Source: UBA1765 sp045629945 | Lineage (GTDB): Bacteria > Fibrobacterota > Fibrobacteria > Fibrobacterales > Fibrobacteraceae | Assembly: GCA_045629945.1 (NCBI GenBank) | Contig: JAZQSE010000011.1 | Location: 1-64,000 of the forward strand | Length of the DNA: 64,000 nucleotides | Reading direction: 5' to 3' | Made by a program: the position numbers and the translations under genes | In this document: one piece after another, positions 35,177 to 43,485 of the stretch | Layout: every line of letters begins with the position of its first letter | Position numbering within the stretch: the stretch's first letter is position 1 | The notes under the pieces: generated by a model | Seen by the model: the letters and a program-made list of their open reading frames with translations, nothing else | What the model was told of the DNA's origin: nothing | Database searches by the model: none

Positions 35177-37366
35177 TTAGTGCATCCAAAACTTTTTAAC
35201 CATTGCATTTTTTCCAGACTGTTTCAACAAATAAATGCCTGAAACAAATCCTTGTGAATTCTGGCGAGCCATATTCAAAGCTTCTGTGAAATCACGAGCC
35301 GTAAAGCGACGCAATTCTTTACCTTGCATATCATACAACGTATAAGAAGTTTCTTTTTGCACATTACCTAGAACTAAAGATTTCCCAATACTTGTTTCTC
35401 CATTTTCATCAAGGAATTTCAACCAATCCACATTCACATAACTTCCTGTAATAGCCAGTTTCAAAACATGTTCACCTTCTGTAAGTGTTGCCTTACCCAG
35501 ACTTACTTCTTCATAAACATCCCAAGAATCTTCAGCAGTCTGTGGGCAAGTAAATTCAGCGGTAATAGCTTCTTCATCTATAAAAAGTTGAATCCCAGAT
35601 GTTGTACTCCCTGACGCAACACGAGCTAAAATATCATATTCTCCAGACTTTGTTACATTCACTGTATATTCCAACCATTCTCCGGCTTCTGTGTACCCAA
35701 TGGCCATGCCGCCATTATCGTTAAGAACAATATCAACACCTTCATCTGTGCGGAAACTTGCATTACCCTGATTTTCAGATTCAGCGTCATTATAAACTTT
35801 ACGAGCACCACCCATATCAAAATGTTCTGCTTCTATAAGATTAGGCAAAACAATTGCTTGTTCTCCATAAGGTTTCTGTGGTTCGCTTGGTTTTCCAGAG
35901 AATTCCCATTCCAAAACCCCCATTGTAGAGTCTGCTGCACCTTTAAAGACAATGAACAATTCATCTACAACGCCAGAAAGCCCTGTTACTTCACATTCTG
36001 TCTGTTCGTAAGAAAGCCAGCCAGAAGTCTTTGGCAATTCACATGTTCCGGCAAGAGTACCGCTAGAACTGCCTTTGCGGATTTCGATTTTATTGCCATC
36101 AGCAACACTTGCTGCTGTTACTAAGAAATTCATCGCACCGCCGCCAAAATCTACTCCAGAAACACGGATCCAGGAATCTTTACTTGCATAAGGAGTGAGC
36201 ACATGAGAAACTGGCTTTCCACGTGTCCAGTCTGTACGACTACGCACATTACGTTGCTTAGAACTTGTCAAAGCAGGATAAGTTCTGTAAGGATCAAAAT
36301 TGGCTATTTGCTTTGGACCTTCATTGGTATAAACCAATTTATTCAAAGCGGTTCCGTTATAAGTAAATTCATCAATACTTACACTACGATGATAAGCAGG
36401 TTCTGGATTGGCAACGCCCAAAGATGCTGGGTGTTCAGAAGCTTGTACCAAACGTCTGTCATGGTAAACTGCATACCATTTGCCTTTAAATTCTGCGATA
36501 CCATGGTGGTTGTTATTGTGAGCGTTTATGTTTTGCCCATTAATATTTGGGTTATCCATAAAAATGCCCTGGTAAGTATAAGGACCTGTTACGCGGTCTG
36601 ATGTGCCATAAGCAATTCTCAAATCAGCAGTACTATAGCTCAAGTAGTAAGTGCTACCTTTTTTGTGAATATAAGAGGCTTCCATCGCTTTAGGGCCACC
36701 AATTTTAAGTTGGATTTTTGTATTAACATCAAATCCATCAAGCGAAGAATTGAGTCTGTAAATGTTAAAGATGTTGTTGTTGTTCTCTGCTGCCGGACGG
36801 CTATCAGAATTACCACCACCAAATGTAAAATAACCTGTTCCATCATCATCAAAATAAATAGCAGGGTCAAAGCACCAACCGATACCATCACAATCAGATA
36901 TACCACCACCCCAGTTGTGAATTAACTTTTTATTACCTGGAATAGGGTTTTCGTATGGGCCATTGATGTTTTCTGATGCTACCATACCGACACCACCGCC
37001 ACCACCATCTGGGTAAACGATATAAAACTTACCATCTGGACCAATATCTATACCAGATGCCCAAATATCATTGATGTTGTCATACTCACGTTTTGCTTCA
37101 AAAATTATACCATAGTCAGTCCAGTTTTTCATATCGCGACTAGAAAACGCATAAAGCGATTTAATGGTATAACCATCAGCACCAGCAGGATCATCAGAAT
37201 CTGTTAAAATAAAGAACTCGTCTTCACTTGCTGTTGCGGCAGGGTCTGCCAAATAGTGATAATTTGATATCGGGTTATCAGCGAAACTAATAGAGGCTAT
37301 CCCAAACACAAGCCCTAACGCCATTTTTTTATTTAGAAATGCGGCTAGACTAGCTGCTTTTTCCAT
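35177..37366 (-). CDS. Secreted GH43 enzyme with two CBM6-type modules and C-terminal sorting-like tail
   Basis: The 729-residue protein probably removes arabinose or xylose from xylan-type hemicellulose. A signal peptide ends at ISFA-DN. The five-bladed GH43 domain (about 30-370) shows the three acidic residues in LADPAAT, WCFDPAIYF and AMEASYI. A first CBM6-like module (about 390-490, WIRVSGVDFGGGAMNF) and a clear CBM6 (about 505-645, IEAEHFDMGG ... YVNVDWLKF) follow. The last 60 residues (SYTLYDMQGKELRRF ... SGIYLLKQSG) resemble a secretion-tail domain. The ATG at 37366 has AAAGGAG upstream; a frame to 37399 is less likely. The exact substrate is not determined. Confidence 0.92.
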   Translation of the reverse strand: MEKAASLAAFLNKKMALGLVFGIASISFADNPISNYHYLADPAATASEDEFFILTDSDDPAGADGYTIKSLYAFSSRDMKNWTDYGIIFEAKREYDNINDIWASGIDIGPDGKFYIVYPDGGGGGVGMVASENINGPYENPIPGNKKLIHNWGGGISDCDGIGWCFDPAIYFDDDGTGYFTFGGGNSDSRPAAENNNNIFNIYRLNSSLDGFDVNTKIQLKIGGPKAMEASYIHKKGSTYYLSYSTADLRIAYGTSDRVTGPYTYQGIFMDNPNINGQNINAHNNNHHGIAEFKGKWYAVYHDRRLVQASEHPASLGVANPEPAYHRSVSIDEFTYNGTALNKLVYTNEGPKQIANFDPYRTYPALTSSKQRNVRSRTDWTRGKPVSHVLTPYASKDSWIRVSGVDFGGGAMNFLVTAASVADGNKIEIRKGSSSGTLAGTCELPKTSGWLSYEQTECEVTGLSGVVDELFIVFKGAADSTMGVLEWEFSGKPSEPQKPYGEQAIVLPNLIEAEHFDMGGARKVYNDAESENQGNASFRTDEGVDIVLNDNGGMAIGYTEAGEWLEYTVNVTKSGEYDILARVASGSTTSGIQLFIDEEAITAEFTCPQTAEDSWDVYEEVSLGKATLTEGEHVLKLAITGSYVNVDWLKFLDENGETSIGKSLVLGNVQKETSYTLYDMQGKELRRFTARDFTEALNMARQNSQGFVSGIYLLKQSGKNAMVKKFWMH

Positions 37367-37472
37367 AATCACTCCTTTACGTGAGAATACAAAATCCATT
37401 GAAAAAAATAGGTCTTGTAAGTAAGCTTTTTTTTGAAATACTAAAGTTTATATGGATATATTGTCAACACTA

Positions 37473-37499
37473 AAAAACGGTCGCAACGCGACCGTTTTT
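37473..37499. terminator. Bidirectional hairpin terminator
   Basis: ACGGTCGC-AAC-GCGACCGT forms an 8-bp GC-rich stem with five or more A before and five T after, so it can stop transcription on either strand. It lies 19 bases past the lipoprotein gene and upstream of the GH43 gene. Confidence 0.9.
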
Positions 37500-37517
37500 A
37501 TAAAGAATAGCATCAAC

Positions 37518-38849
37518 TTATTCAAATTCTTTTATACCATAAATACTGATATCATCAATCCACATTTCATACGGACCACCTTTACCGCCGCCAAAGAAAT
37601 TTAGGTTGGTCACATTCGCTTTTACAGCATCAAATCCAATATTTCCTCCGGTATAGTTAGAATCTACTTCCACTAATGAATCTGGATAAACTACATAACG
37701 TTTCCAAACAGAGTCTAACGGGAAATGAATCCAGGCTTTACCATTCTGAAGACCAGATGTTGAATCACGCCACACATCAAATGAGAAACTGACCCACTGA
37801 GAATCTGGTGAAGTACCTTTTCTTGCATAGAATACAACTGAATCCACTTCACTAAAGTCAACTGGTTCAAAGGCTTTTCCCATAAGAACCCAGTTATTGT
37901 ACTCTTCGTTAGTGTAAGTAAAGTAAGCCGCTAAACCTTCTCGACCTAAACCAGCTACAGATGTCATCAATTTAGCTTCTGCTTCTTCTGAAACAGAAGA
38001 ATACCACCCATAAGTACTATCTTCAAATGTTTCAAAGACAAACCAAGGGTATTGTTCAACAGTATCTTCTACAACTGTATCCTGAGGGATAGTATCTACT
38101 GGTGGTGGTAAAGGCACTGGGCCTCCGATCACGACATTTTCTAAATGTTCTCCGGCTAACACACCAACAGAACTTGCACCGACTGAAAGGAAACGTCCCA
38201 TATTTGTCGGCTGACCATTTGCTCCTAACATTTCATAAACTGAATAAACAAAACTCACTACATCAAGCATACCTGTAGGTAAAGATGAAAATTCAAAATT
38301 ACCTTCAGCATCAGTCTGTACAAAGTAATCTAGCCCGCGAATACCAACAGTTAAAGAAGATACGCCTTCTGGCAAATAAACTTTCCCGGAAAGTTTTCCA
38401 GACTTCTCTAGCTTAAGAGGAATAGAATCTTCTACCGTTTCAATAATCCTCGTTTTAAGCATACCACGTTCAGATGCGTTTCTCGCTTCAAGAACATAAG
38501 AACCTGACGGCAACTTCGGCAAAGTCAAACGGCCAAGAGAATCTGTTTGCATATTGAGAATCCCAGCCACTTCATCTGATTCAACAACGGGCGAATCAGA
38601 TGAATCACCATAAATAGTTTCTGCAAAAGCCCTGAAACTTGCATTGGCTAAGAAATCTTCTGGTCGAACAAGAACGCTAGCTCTAGCCACAGGTTGATTT
38701 TGTTCAGAAACAACAGTAACAACAACAGCATTGGCTATGGAATTTTCTGTTTCCAAAGAAGAACCTGAAAGGTCCTCGTTTTCTGTAGAACACGAGAGTA
38801 ATAGAATGCCAAGCATTAGCAACATTAATGTTTTATGCTTTCTAGTCAT
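37518..38849 (-). CDS. Lipoprotein with carboxypeptidase-regulatory-like domains and a jelly-roll-like C-terminus
   Basis: The ATG at 38849 gives an N-terminus MTRKHKTLMLLMLGILLLSCS with a lipobox (LLSC), so the protein is lipid-anchored. Two carboxypeptidase-regulatory-like beta modules follow (VVTVVSEQNQPVARASVLV and GKLSGKVYLPEGVSS). A Pro/Thr/Asp linker leads to a C-terminal domain of about 160 residues (WFVFETFEDSTYGWYS ... MWIDDISIYG). That last domain resembles CBM11/galactose-binding jelly rolls that hold carbohydrate. It overlaps the regulator gene upstream by 8 bases, so the two are expressed together. Confidence 0.75.
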   Translation of the reverse strand: MTRKHKTLMLLMLGILLLSCSTENEDLSGSSLETENSIANAVVVTVVSEQNQPVARASVLVRPEDFLANASFRAFAETIYGDSSDSPVVESDEVAGILNMQTDSLGRLTLPKLPSGSYVLEARNASERGMLKTRIIETVEDSIPLKLEKSGKLSGKVYLPEGVSSLTVGIRGLDYFVQTDAEGNFEFSSLPTGMLDVVSFVYSVYEMLGANGQPTNMGRFLSVGASSVGVLAGEHLENVVIGGPVPLPPPVDTIPQDTVVEDTVEQYPWFVFETFEDSTYGWYSSVSEEAEAKLMTSVAGLGREGLAAYFTYTNEEYNNWVLMGKAFEPVDFSEVDSVVFYARKGTSPDSQWVSFSFDVWRDSTSGLQNGKAWIHFPLDSVWKRYVVYPDSLVEVDSNYTGGNIGFDAVKANVTNLNFFGGGKGGPYEMWIDDISIYGIKEFE

Positions 38850-39702
38850 TTTCGCGTTCTTCCTGTTTCTGTAACACTCCATTTTTAGCTCCGACCCTAG
38901 CAACAGGATAAAAAGCCATAGATAAATGCATCACTTTATTTGGATTTTTAGACGCATCTACCCTTTTTTGGACTAGCCGTCTAAATTCTTTAAGCATTTC
39001 ACCTAAATCATCAAAACAAGCCTGATCTACGGATAACGTAAGAGTAGAAATATTTCTTTCATCCACAGGAACGTTATCCAAAGAATCGCTTGCTAATGCG
39101 AGTACTTGCTTCTGGAATTTACGAACAGCCATCTTTTTTTCTGGCCCACCGACCGTCAGATGCGTTTCAGTCAACGCCAATTTTCCAGAAGCAACCTTTT
39201 TAACAAAACCAACTTCTAATAAAATATCAATTGCTTCCTGAGCTTGGGCTTCTGTAATTGGCGGGCATAAATCTTTTGCGATTTGTTTAACATTTACCAT
39301 TCCCCCGTTTAATTCTAAATAAGCTCTAACAGCAGGAATCCACCAGTTTTCAAGTAATTTAAGTTCAGCTTCTTGTAGAGTATGACGCCTTACATCGCGC
39401 AGAGCCAAAGCTTTGGCAACTAATTCTTCACGTTTGTTTTTGTCTTTTGTCATTGTGGCAGAGAAAAGCAAATCAAAGAATTCTGCTTCCCGGCCAGTTA
39501 AAGCCATCATTTCTTTAGCAACAGGCAATGCATGAACAGGCAAATGCTGTTTTTTCTGTAAGATTCTATATAAGTAGCTAGAGTCCAAGCCTAAACGATC
39601 TCCCATCATTCGATAGGAATAAAAAGGCATTTCAGCCTTTCTCTTTTCATAAAAGGCTTTCAAAAAATCTCTATAATCAACAATATCTGAAAAAGCTAAC
39701 AT
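38842..39702 (-). CDS. TIGR02147 family protein (Fibrobacter-type regulator candidate)
   Basis: The 286-residue protein matches the paralogous TIGR02147 family first defined in Fibrobacter succinogenes. It has the N-terminal DYRDFLKAFYEKRKAEMPFYSYR and LGLDSSYLYRILQKKQHLP, which looks like a helix-turn-helix. The C-terminal half has a second winged-helix-like stretch (ITEAQAQEAIDILLEVGFV) and a conserved LTLSVDQACFDDLGEML. The biochemical role of the family is not established; a transcription regulator is likely. It overlaps the downstream lipoprotein gene and is divergent from recC, with a CRP-like palindrome between. Confidence 0.85.
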   Translation of the reverse strand: MLAFSDIVDYRDFLKAFYEKRKAEMPFYSYRMMGDRLGLDSSYLYRILQKKQHLPVHALPVAKEMMALTGREAEFFDLLFSATMTKDKNKREELVAKALALRDVRRHTLQEAELKLLENWWIPAVRAYLELNGGMVNVKQIAKDLCPPITEAQAQEAIDILLEVGFVKKVASGKLALTETHLTVGGPEKKMAVRKFQKQVLALASDSLDNVPVDERNISTLTLSVDQACFDDLGEMLKEFRRLVQKRVDASKNPNKVMHLSMAFYPVARVGAKNGVLQKQEEREND

Positions 39703-39776
39703 AAAATCTATCCATATTTAATAAATATTAAGATAGACTTTTACTCCTTTAAGTAGTTATGCGCCTAAAAAACAGC

Positions 39777-39793
39777 ATGGACAGATTGTCCAT
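39777..39793. promoter_or_regulatory. Palindrome ATGGACA-GAT-TGTCCAT
   Basis: Perfect 7-bp arms surround three bases, 75 bases upstream of the TIGR02147 gene and 7 bases from the CRP-like site. It may be the binding site of a second regulator, perhaps the TIGR02147 protein itself; this is a guess from position. Confidence 0.4.
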
Positions 39794-39799
39794 ACCAAG

Positions 39800-39815
39800 T
39801 GTGATGGTCGTCACA
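39800..39815. promoter_or_regulatory. CRP/FNR-family-like operator
   Basis: TGTGA-TGGTCG-TCACA matches the two half-sites and 6-base spacing of the E. coli CRP consensus exactly, and the flanks (AAG before, TTT after) also fit. It lies about 98 bases upstream of the TIGR02147 start and 164 bases upstream of the recC start. The presence of a CRP-type protein in this organism cannot be seen in the window. Confidence 0.55.
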
Positions 39816-39978
39816 TTTCTACGCAATTGTTCTCATTTTTATTTTTAAATAACTTACAAAAAACTTTCGTCTTCCGTCCCCAGTCCGTTTTAAAATTTGT
39901 TTTCCATTTTCTGAAGAAAAAACAACCCTTTTGAGTATTTGTCAAAATTTGTCATTTTCAATAATCTATATTGCAAAT

Positions 39979-42900
39979 ATGGCGCTTACACTTCGTTTTG
40001 CATTAAATCTTGAAAATCTTGCAGATGAAATGATTGAAAAAATCTCATCTGTATGGAAATCTCCTTTCGACGCTCCTGTTGTTATTTTTCCTGATGCGAA
40101 ACTTGAACAATGGTTTCGTTTACGTTGGTTAGAAAAAAAAGGTACTCTAGCTAATTTTAACAAAACAAGCGTAGATCGCTTTTTATTTGACATACTTGTT
40201 GGTGAAAATGACAAGCTAAAAAAATTGTCTTCTGATATGTTGAGAAATGTCATTATATCTTACCTATCTACTCAAAATACCGAAGGCCAATACAACTACG
40301 AAACCTTAACCCAGAATGGTGATTTAAAAAAGTACCTTGAAACTGATGGTAAAATCAACACTAATCGTTTGTTTGATTTAGCAAATACCCTTTCAGCTCT
40401 TTTTCTTGAATACGAAATCAGCCGGCCAAGTGGTTTTATTACCAATGAAAAAGGCATTTTAGATTGTTGGCAAGAAAATAATCTCTCCGATTTTTTTGTC
40501 AAAAAAAATAAATCAGGCCAATTCGAATCCGTAAAAAATGAAGATTGGGAACGCGAACTTTATTCTAAGATTTTCCACAACATTAATGGCAAATCTCTTT
40601 TAACATCTGTTTTTGAAAAAGCCGCTGAAAACAACGAAATACCTGAAGGCACAAGGTTTTTAACGCTTCCTTTTCTTTACAAAGAATGCCTTGATTCAGA
40701 AAACAAGCCTGCATTTAAATACAAGAAACAAGTCCCTGTTTTTATTTTTGGACTTTCCGGCTTAGGACAATTTTATCGGATTGTCTTACGAGAATTCGCT
40801 AGTCAATACGACATTTATGCCTACATACAAAATCCTTGTATGCAATTCTGGGAAGATCATAATTTTTCAAAATCAGTTAAAATACCGCTAACTATTGACG
40901 GAGAAGATTTTCAAGAAGAAATTTATCCATTTCAGAATCCTTTGTTACAAGCTTGGGGTAAAGCAGGTTGTGACAACATCAAACTTTGGTGCCTTTCAGA
41001 TGACTATAGTTCTTGCGACTTTCCTGAAAAAGAAACAGAGACAAGCGAAAAACCCGTTTCTAATAAATTACTGCACTTAATACAATATTCTATTGCCAAC
41101 CGTTTTTCAAAAAAAGAATTACAAAATTCAATCGAGCAACATAAAATTTCCATCCAAGAAAATGACGACTCACTAACTATTGATGGAGCTCCTAGTAAAA
41201 TCCGCGAAATTGAAAATCTGCATTCACGACTTTGTCAATTGCTTTTAAACGGAGCGAATTTAAACGAAATTTTAATAGTATCTCCCAATTTAGAAGAATA
41301 CCGTAGTGCTATTTATCAGATTTTCAACCAAGCTAAAATCAAAGCGGAAAAAGAAATTTCTTCTTCACAAAAAACAACTTTACACATTCCTTACAACATT
41401 ATTGATTCAGCGCAAAAAGATTCTCATATAAACAACGCTCTAACCATTCTTTTCAACATAAAAAAATCAAAAAATATTTCTCGCCCGGACTTTTTCAATT
41501 TACTTAAAAACCCTGTTATTCAAGCCGTTTGGAAATTAGATGATTACGCTATTTCTTGTTTTGAATCTTGGGTAAAAAACATAAACATTTATCGCAATAA
41601 ACCTGAAAAAGAATCCGATTGGTCTTTGGGCGTCAAACGTTTATTACTGGCCAAATTGACAAATGATTCTTTTTCCTTAAACGAAAATGTTTTTTTCCCG
41701 TATTCTAATCTTGATACAAGCAACAATTCTTTGCTTTTGAATTTTATCACTTTGATAGAATCTTTAGAAACTTGGATAAAGGACTTTGATGATGAATTAA
41801 AAGAAAGTGATTTAAATTCATTACAGGATTTTTTGAATTCTTGGTTAGCTATTCCTTATTTTAACGAAGACTTAGCAGAAGAAATTTTTATTTATCAAGA
41901 AGTTTTAAAAACTTTTGCCGACTTGAAATACTTCTTTTTTGCTGGCAATGAAAAACTGTCTCTAGATATTATTTTCAAATGTCTCAGCAACTCTGCTATT
42001 TCTTCTGAATATAGTTTTGGAAGTTTATTTGTCAACGGCGTTACATTTATGAAATTTGCCCCGAACCGCACTATTCCTGTTAAACATTTATTCTTTATCG
42101 GAGCTGATTCTAATAACTTCCCTGGTGTTTCTGTTTCAAATACTCTTGATTTAAGAAAATCTCTTTACCCTTGGCCCGGTGATGACTCTAAACAAGAACG
42201 CAATCGTTACGCTTTCTTGTGCCAACTCACCAGCACTTCAGAAAGTTTCCACATCAGTTATCAAAACGCCAACTTAACAAAAGATAGTGAAATTTTTCCG
42301 ACCCCGCTGATAAATGATTTAATCCATTTTGTAAAGGATTTTTCTTCAAAAGAAGTTTTAAAAATAAATTCTGTTCCTCTTGATGAAACAAGAAATATAG
42401 ATTCCATTTTTACAAGACGCGCCTTGCGTTATAGACAATCCTTTAATAAAATCAATTCGCCACAATCTTTTGAAAAAGCATTCTCTCCTAAAGAAACCGC
42501 TAAAACTAAAAAAAGCCTACCATCTAAAATCAAATTAAAAGATTTTTCAAAATTTTTAAAAGATCCTTTTAAATTCTTTGCTGAGAATAAAATGAATTTT
42601 AAAGAGAGTGATATATCTTCTTCAGAAATATCTTTTGAACCTATTGAATTAAATAATCTAGACCAATCTATTTTCTTGAACCAATCTATTGCTATTTCTC
42701 TTGGGTTAAATTGTGATTATAAAAATTTAGATACTTTCCTCAAGAATTCTCAACAAATGGGAAACATCCCTCACGATGAATTTGGTGAAAGGGTAATAAA
42801 AAATTTAAAGGAAAATGTTGAAAATTTTTGCAAGACCATTCAAGACAAATTCCCACAAGATAAATATGAATACTCTTCTTTCCCTTTAAATTTACCTTTA

Positions 42901-43485
42901 GAAATAGATTTTAAAAAAGAAAAACATCTTGTGCATTTATATGCTGATATTTCTCTATTGATTAAAAACCTAAACGATAAAACAGACAATTTCATCGTTA
43001 TTTTCAAAGACAAAGATTACAAGAATCTAAAAAACAAATCTGATATTTCAAAAGTACAACAAGACATTCTTGATGCTTACATTTATGCTTTAGCTTTGTT
43101 AGCTTCTAGAGAAGTAGAAAAAATTGATATTTGTCTTATAAATCAAAACGAACCTATTCGTTGTCCCATTACACAAGATTCTAATTCGGCTAGAAACATT
43201 TTGCAAAAGATTTTTGAAAAAGCTTTTATCGAAGAATACAAGAAAATATTACCCTTTTCTCTATTCAATGAAAACATTGAATCTTTTGAAGGGCTAAAAG
43301 AGAAACTTAGTGGAAATCATGGTCCATGGTCTTATTTCTCTGGACAAACATTCTTTGATATAACAGATGAAAAAATTTCTGGTTTTTCTGATAACGATAA
43401 TCTTTTCAAAGAATCCTGGAATAGAGAAATTCAAAAACAAAAAGAGCTGATTGAAGATCTTGAAGGAGTAACAAAATGGAATTAG
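39979..43485 (+). CDS. recC: Exodeoxyribonuclease V gamma subunit
   Basis: RecC is the Chi-recognising scaffold of the RecBCD helicase-nuclease. The 1168-residue product begins MALTLRFALNLENLADEM and carries the helicase-like family blocks FPDAKLEQWFRLRWLEKKG and PVFIFGLSGLGQFYRIVLREFA. It also has VKHLFFIGADSNNFPGV, a degenerate motif, and a C-terminal inactive nuclease-like fold. The ATG at 39979 has no ribosome-binding site. A possible -10 (TAATCT, 39962) with TTGTCA 17 bases before it would place transcription start close to the ATG. The RecC call is supported by recB and recD immediately downstream. Confidence 0.93.
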   Translation: MALTLRFALNLENLADEMIEKISSVWKSPFDAPVVIFPDAKLEQWFRLRWLEKKGTLANFNKTSVDRFLFDILVGENDKLKKLSSDMLRNVIISYLSTQNTEGQYNYETLTQNGDLKKYLETDGKINTNRLFDLANTLSALFLEYEISRPSGFITNEKGILDCWQENNLSDFFVKKNKSGQFESVKNEDWERELYSKIFHNINGKSLLTSVFEKAAENNEIPEGTRFLTLPFLYKECLDSENKPAFKYKKQVPVFIFGLSGLGQFYRIVLREFASQYDIYAYIQNPCMQFWEDHNFSKSVKIPLTIDGEDFQEEIYPFQNPLLQAWGKAGCDNIKLWCLSDDYSSCDFPEKETETSEKPVSNKLLHLIQYSIANRFSKKELQNSIEQHKISIQENDDSLTIDGAPSKIREIENLHSRLCQLLLNGANLNEILIVSPNLEEYRSAIYQIFNQAKIKAEKEISSSQKTTLHIPYNIIDSAQKDSHINNALTILFNIKKSKNISRPDFFNLLKNPVIQAVWKLDDYAISCFESWVKNINIYRNKPEKESDWSLGVKRLLLAKLTNDSFSLNENVFFPYSNLDTSNNSLLLNFITLIESLETWIKDFDDELKESDLNSLQDFLNSWLAIPYFNEDLAEEIFIYQEVLKTFADLKYFFFAGNEKLSLDIIFKCLSNSAISSEYSFGSLFVNGVTFMKFAPNRTIPVKHLFFIGADSNNFPGVSVSNTLDLRKSLYPWPGDDSKQERNRYAFLCQLTSTSESFHISYQNANLTKDSEIFPTPLINDLIHFVKDFSSKEVLKINSVPLDETRNIDSIFTRRALRYRQSFNKINSPQSFEKAFSPKETAKTKKSLPSKIKLKDFSKFLKDPFKFFAENKMNFKESDISSSEISFEPIELNNLDQSIFLNQSIAISLGLNCDYKNLDTFLKNSQQMGNIPHDEFGERVIKNLKENVENFCKTIQDKFPQDKYEYSSFPLNLPLEIDFKKEKHLVHLYADISLLIKNLNDKTDNFIVIFKDKDYKNLKNKSDISKVQQDILDAYIYALALLASREVEKIDICLINQNEPIRCPITQDSNSARNILQKIFEKAFIEEYKKILPFSLFNENIESFEGLKEKLSGNHGPWSYFSGQTFFDITDEKISGFSDNDNLFKESWNREIQKQKELIEDLEGVTKWN

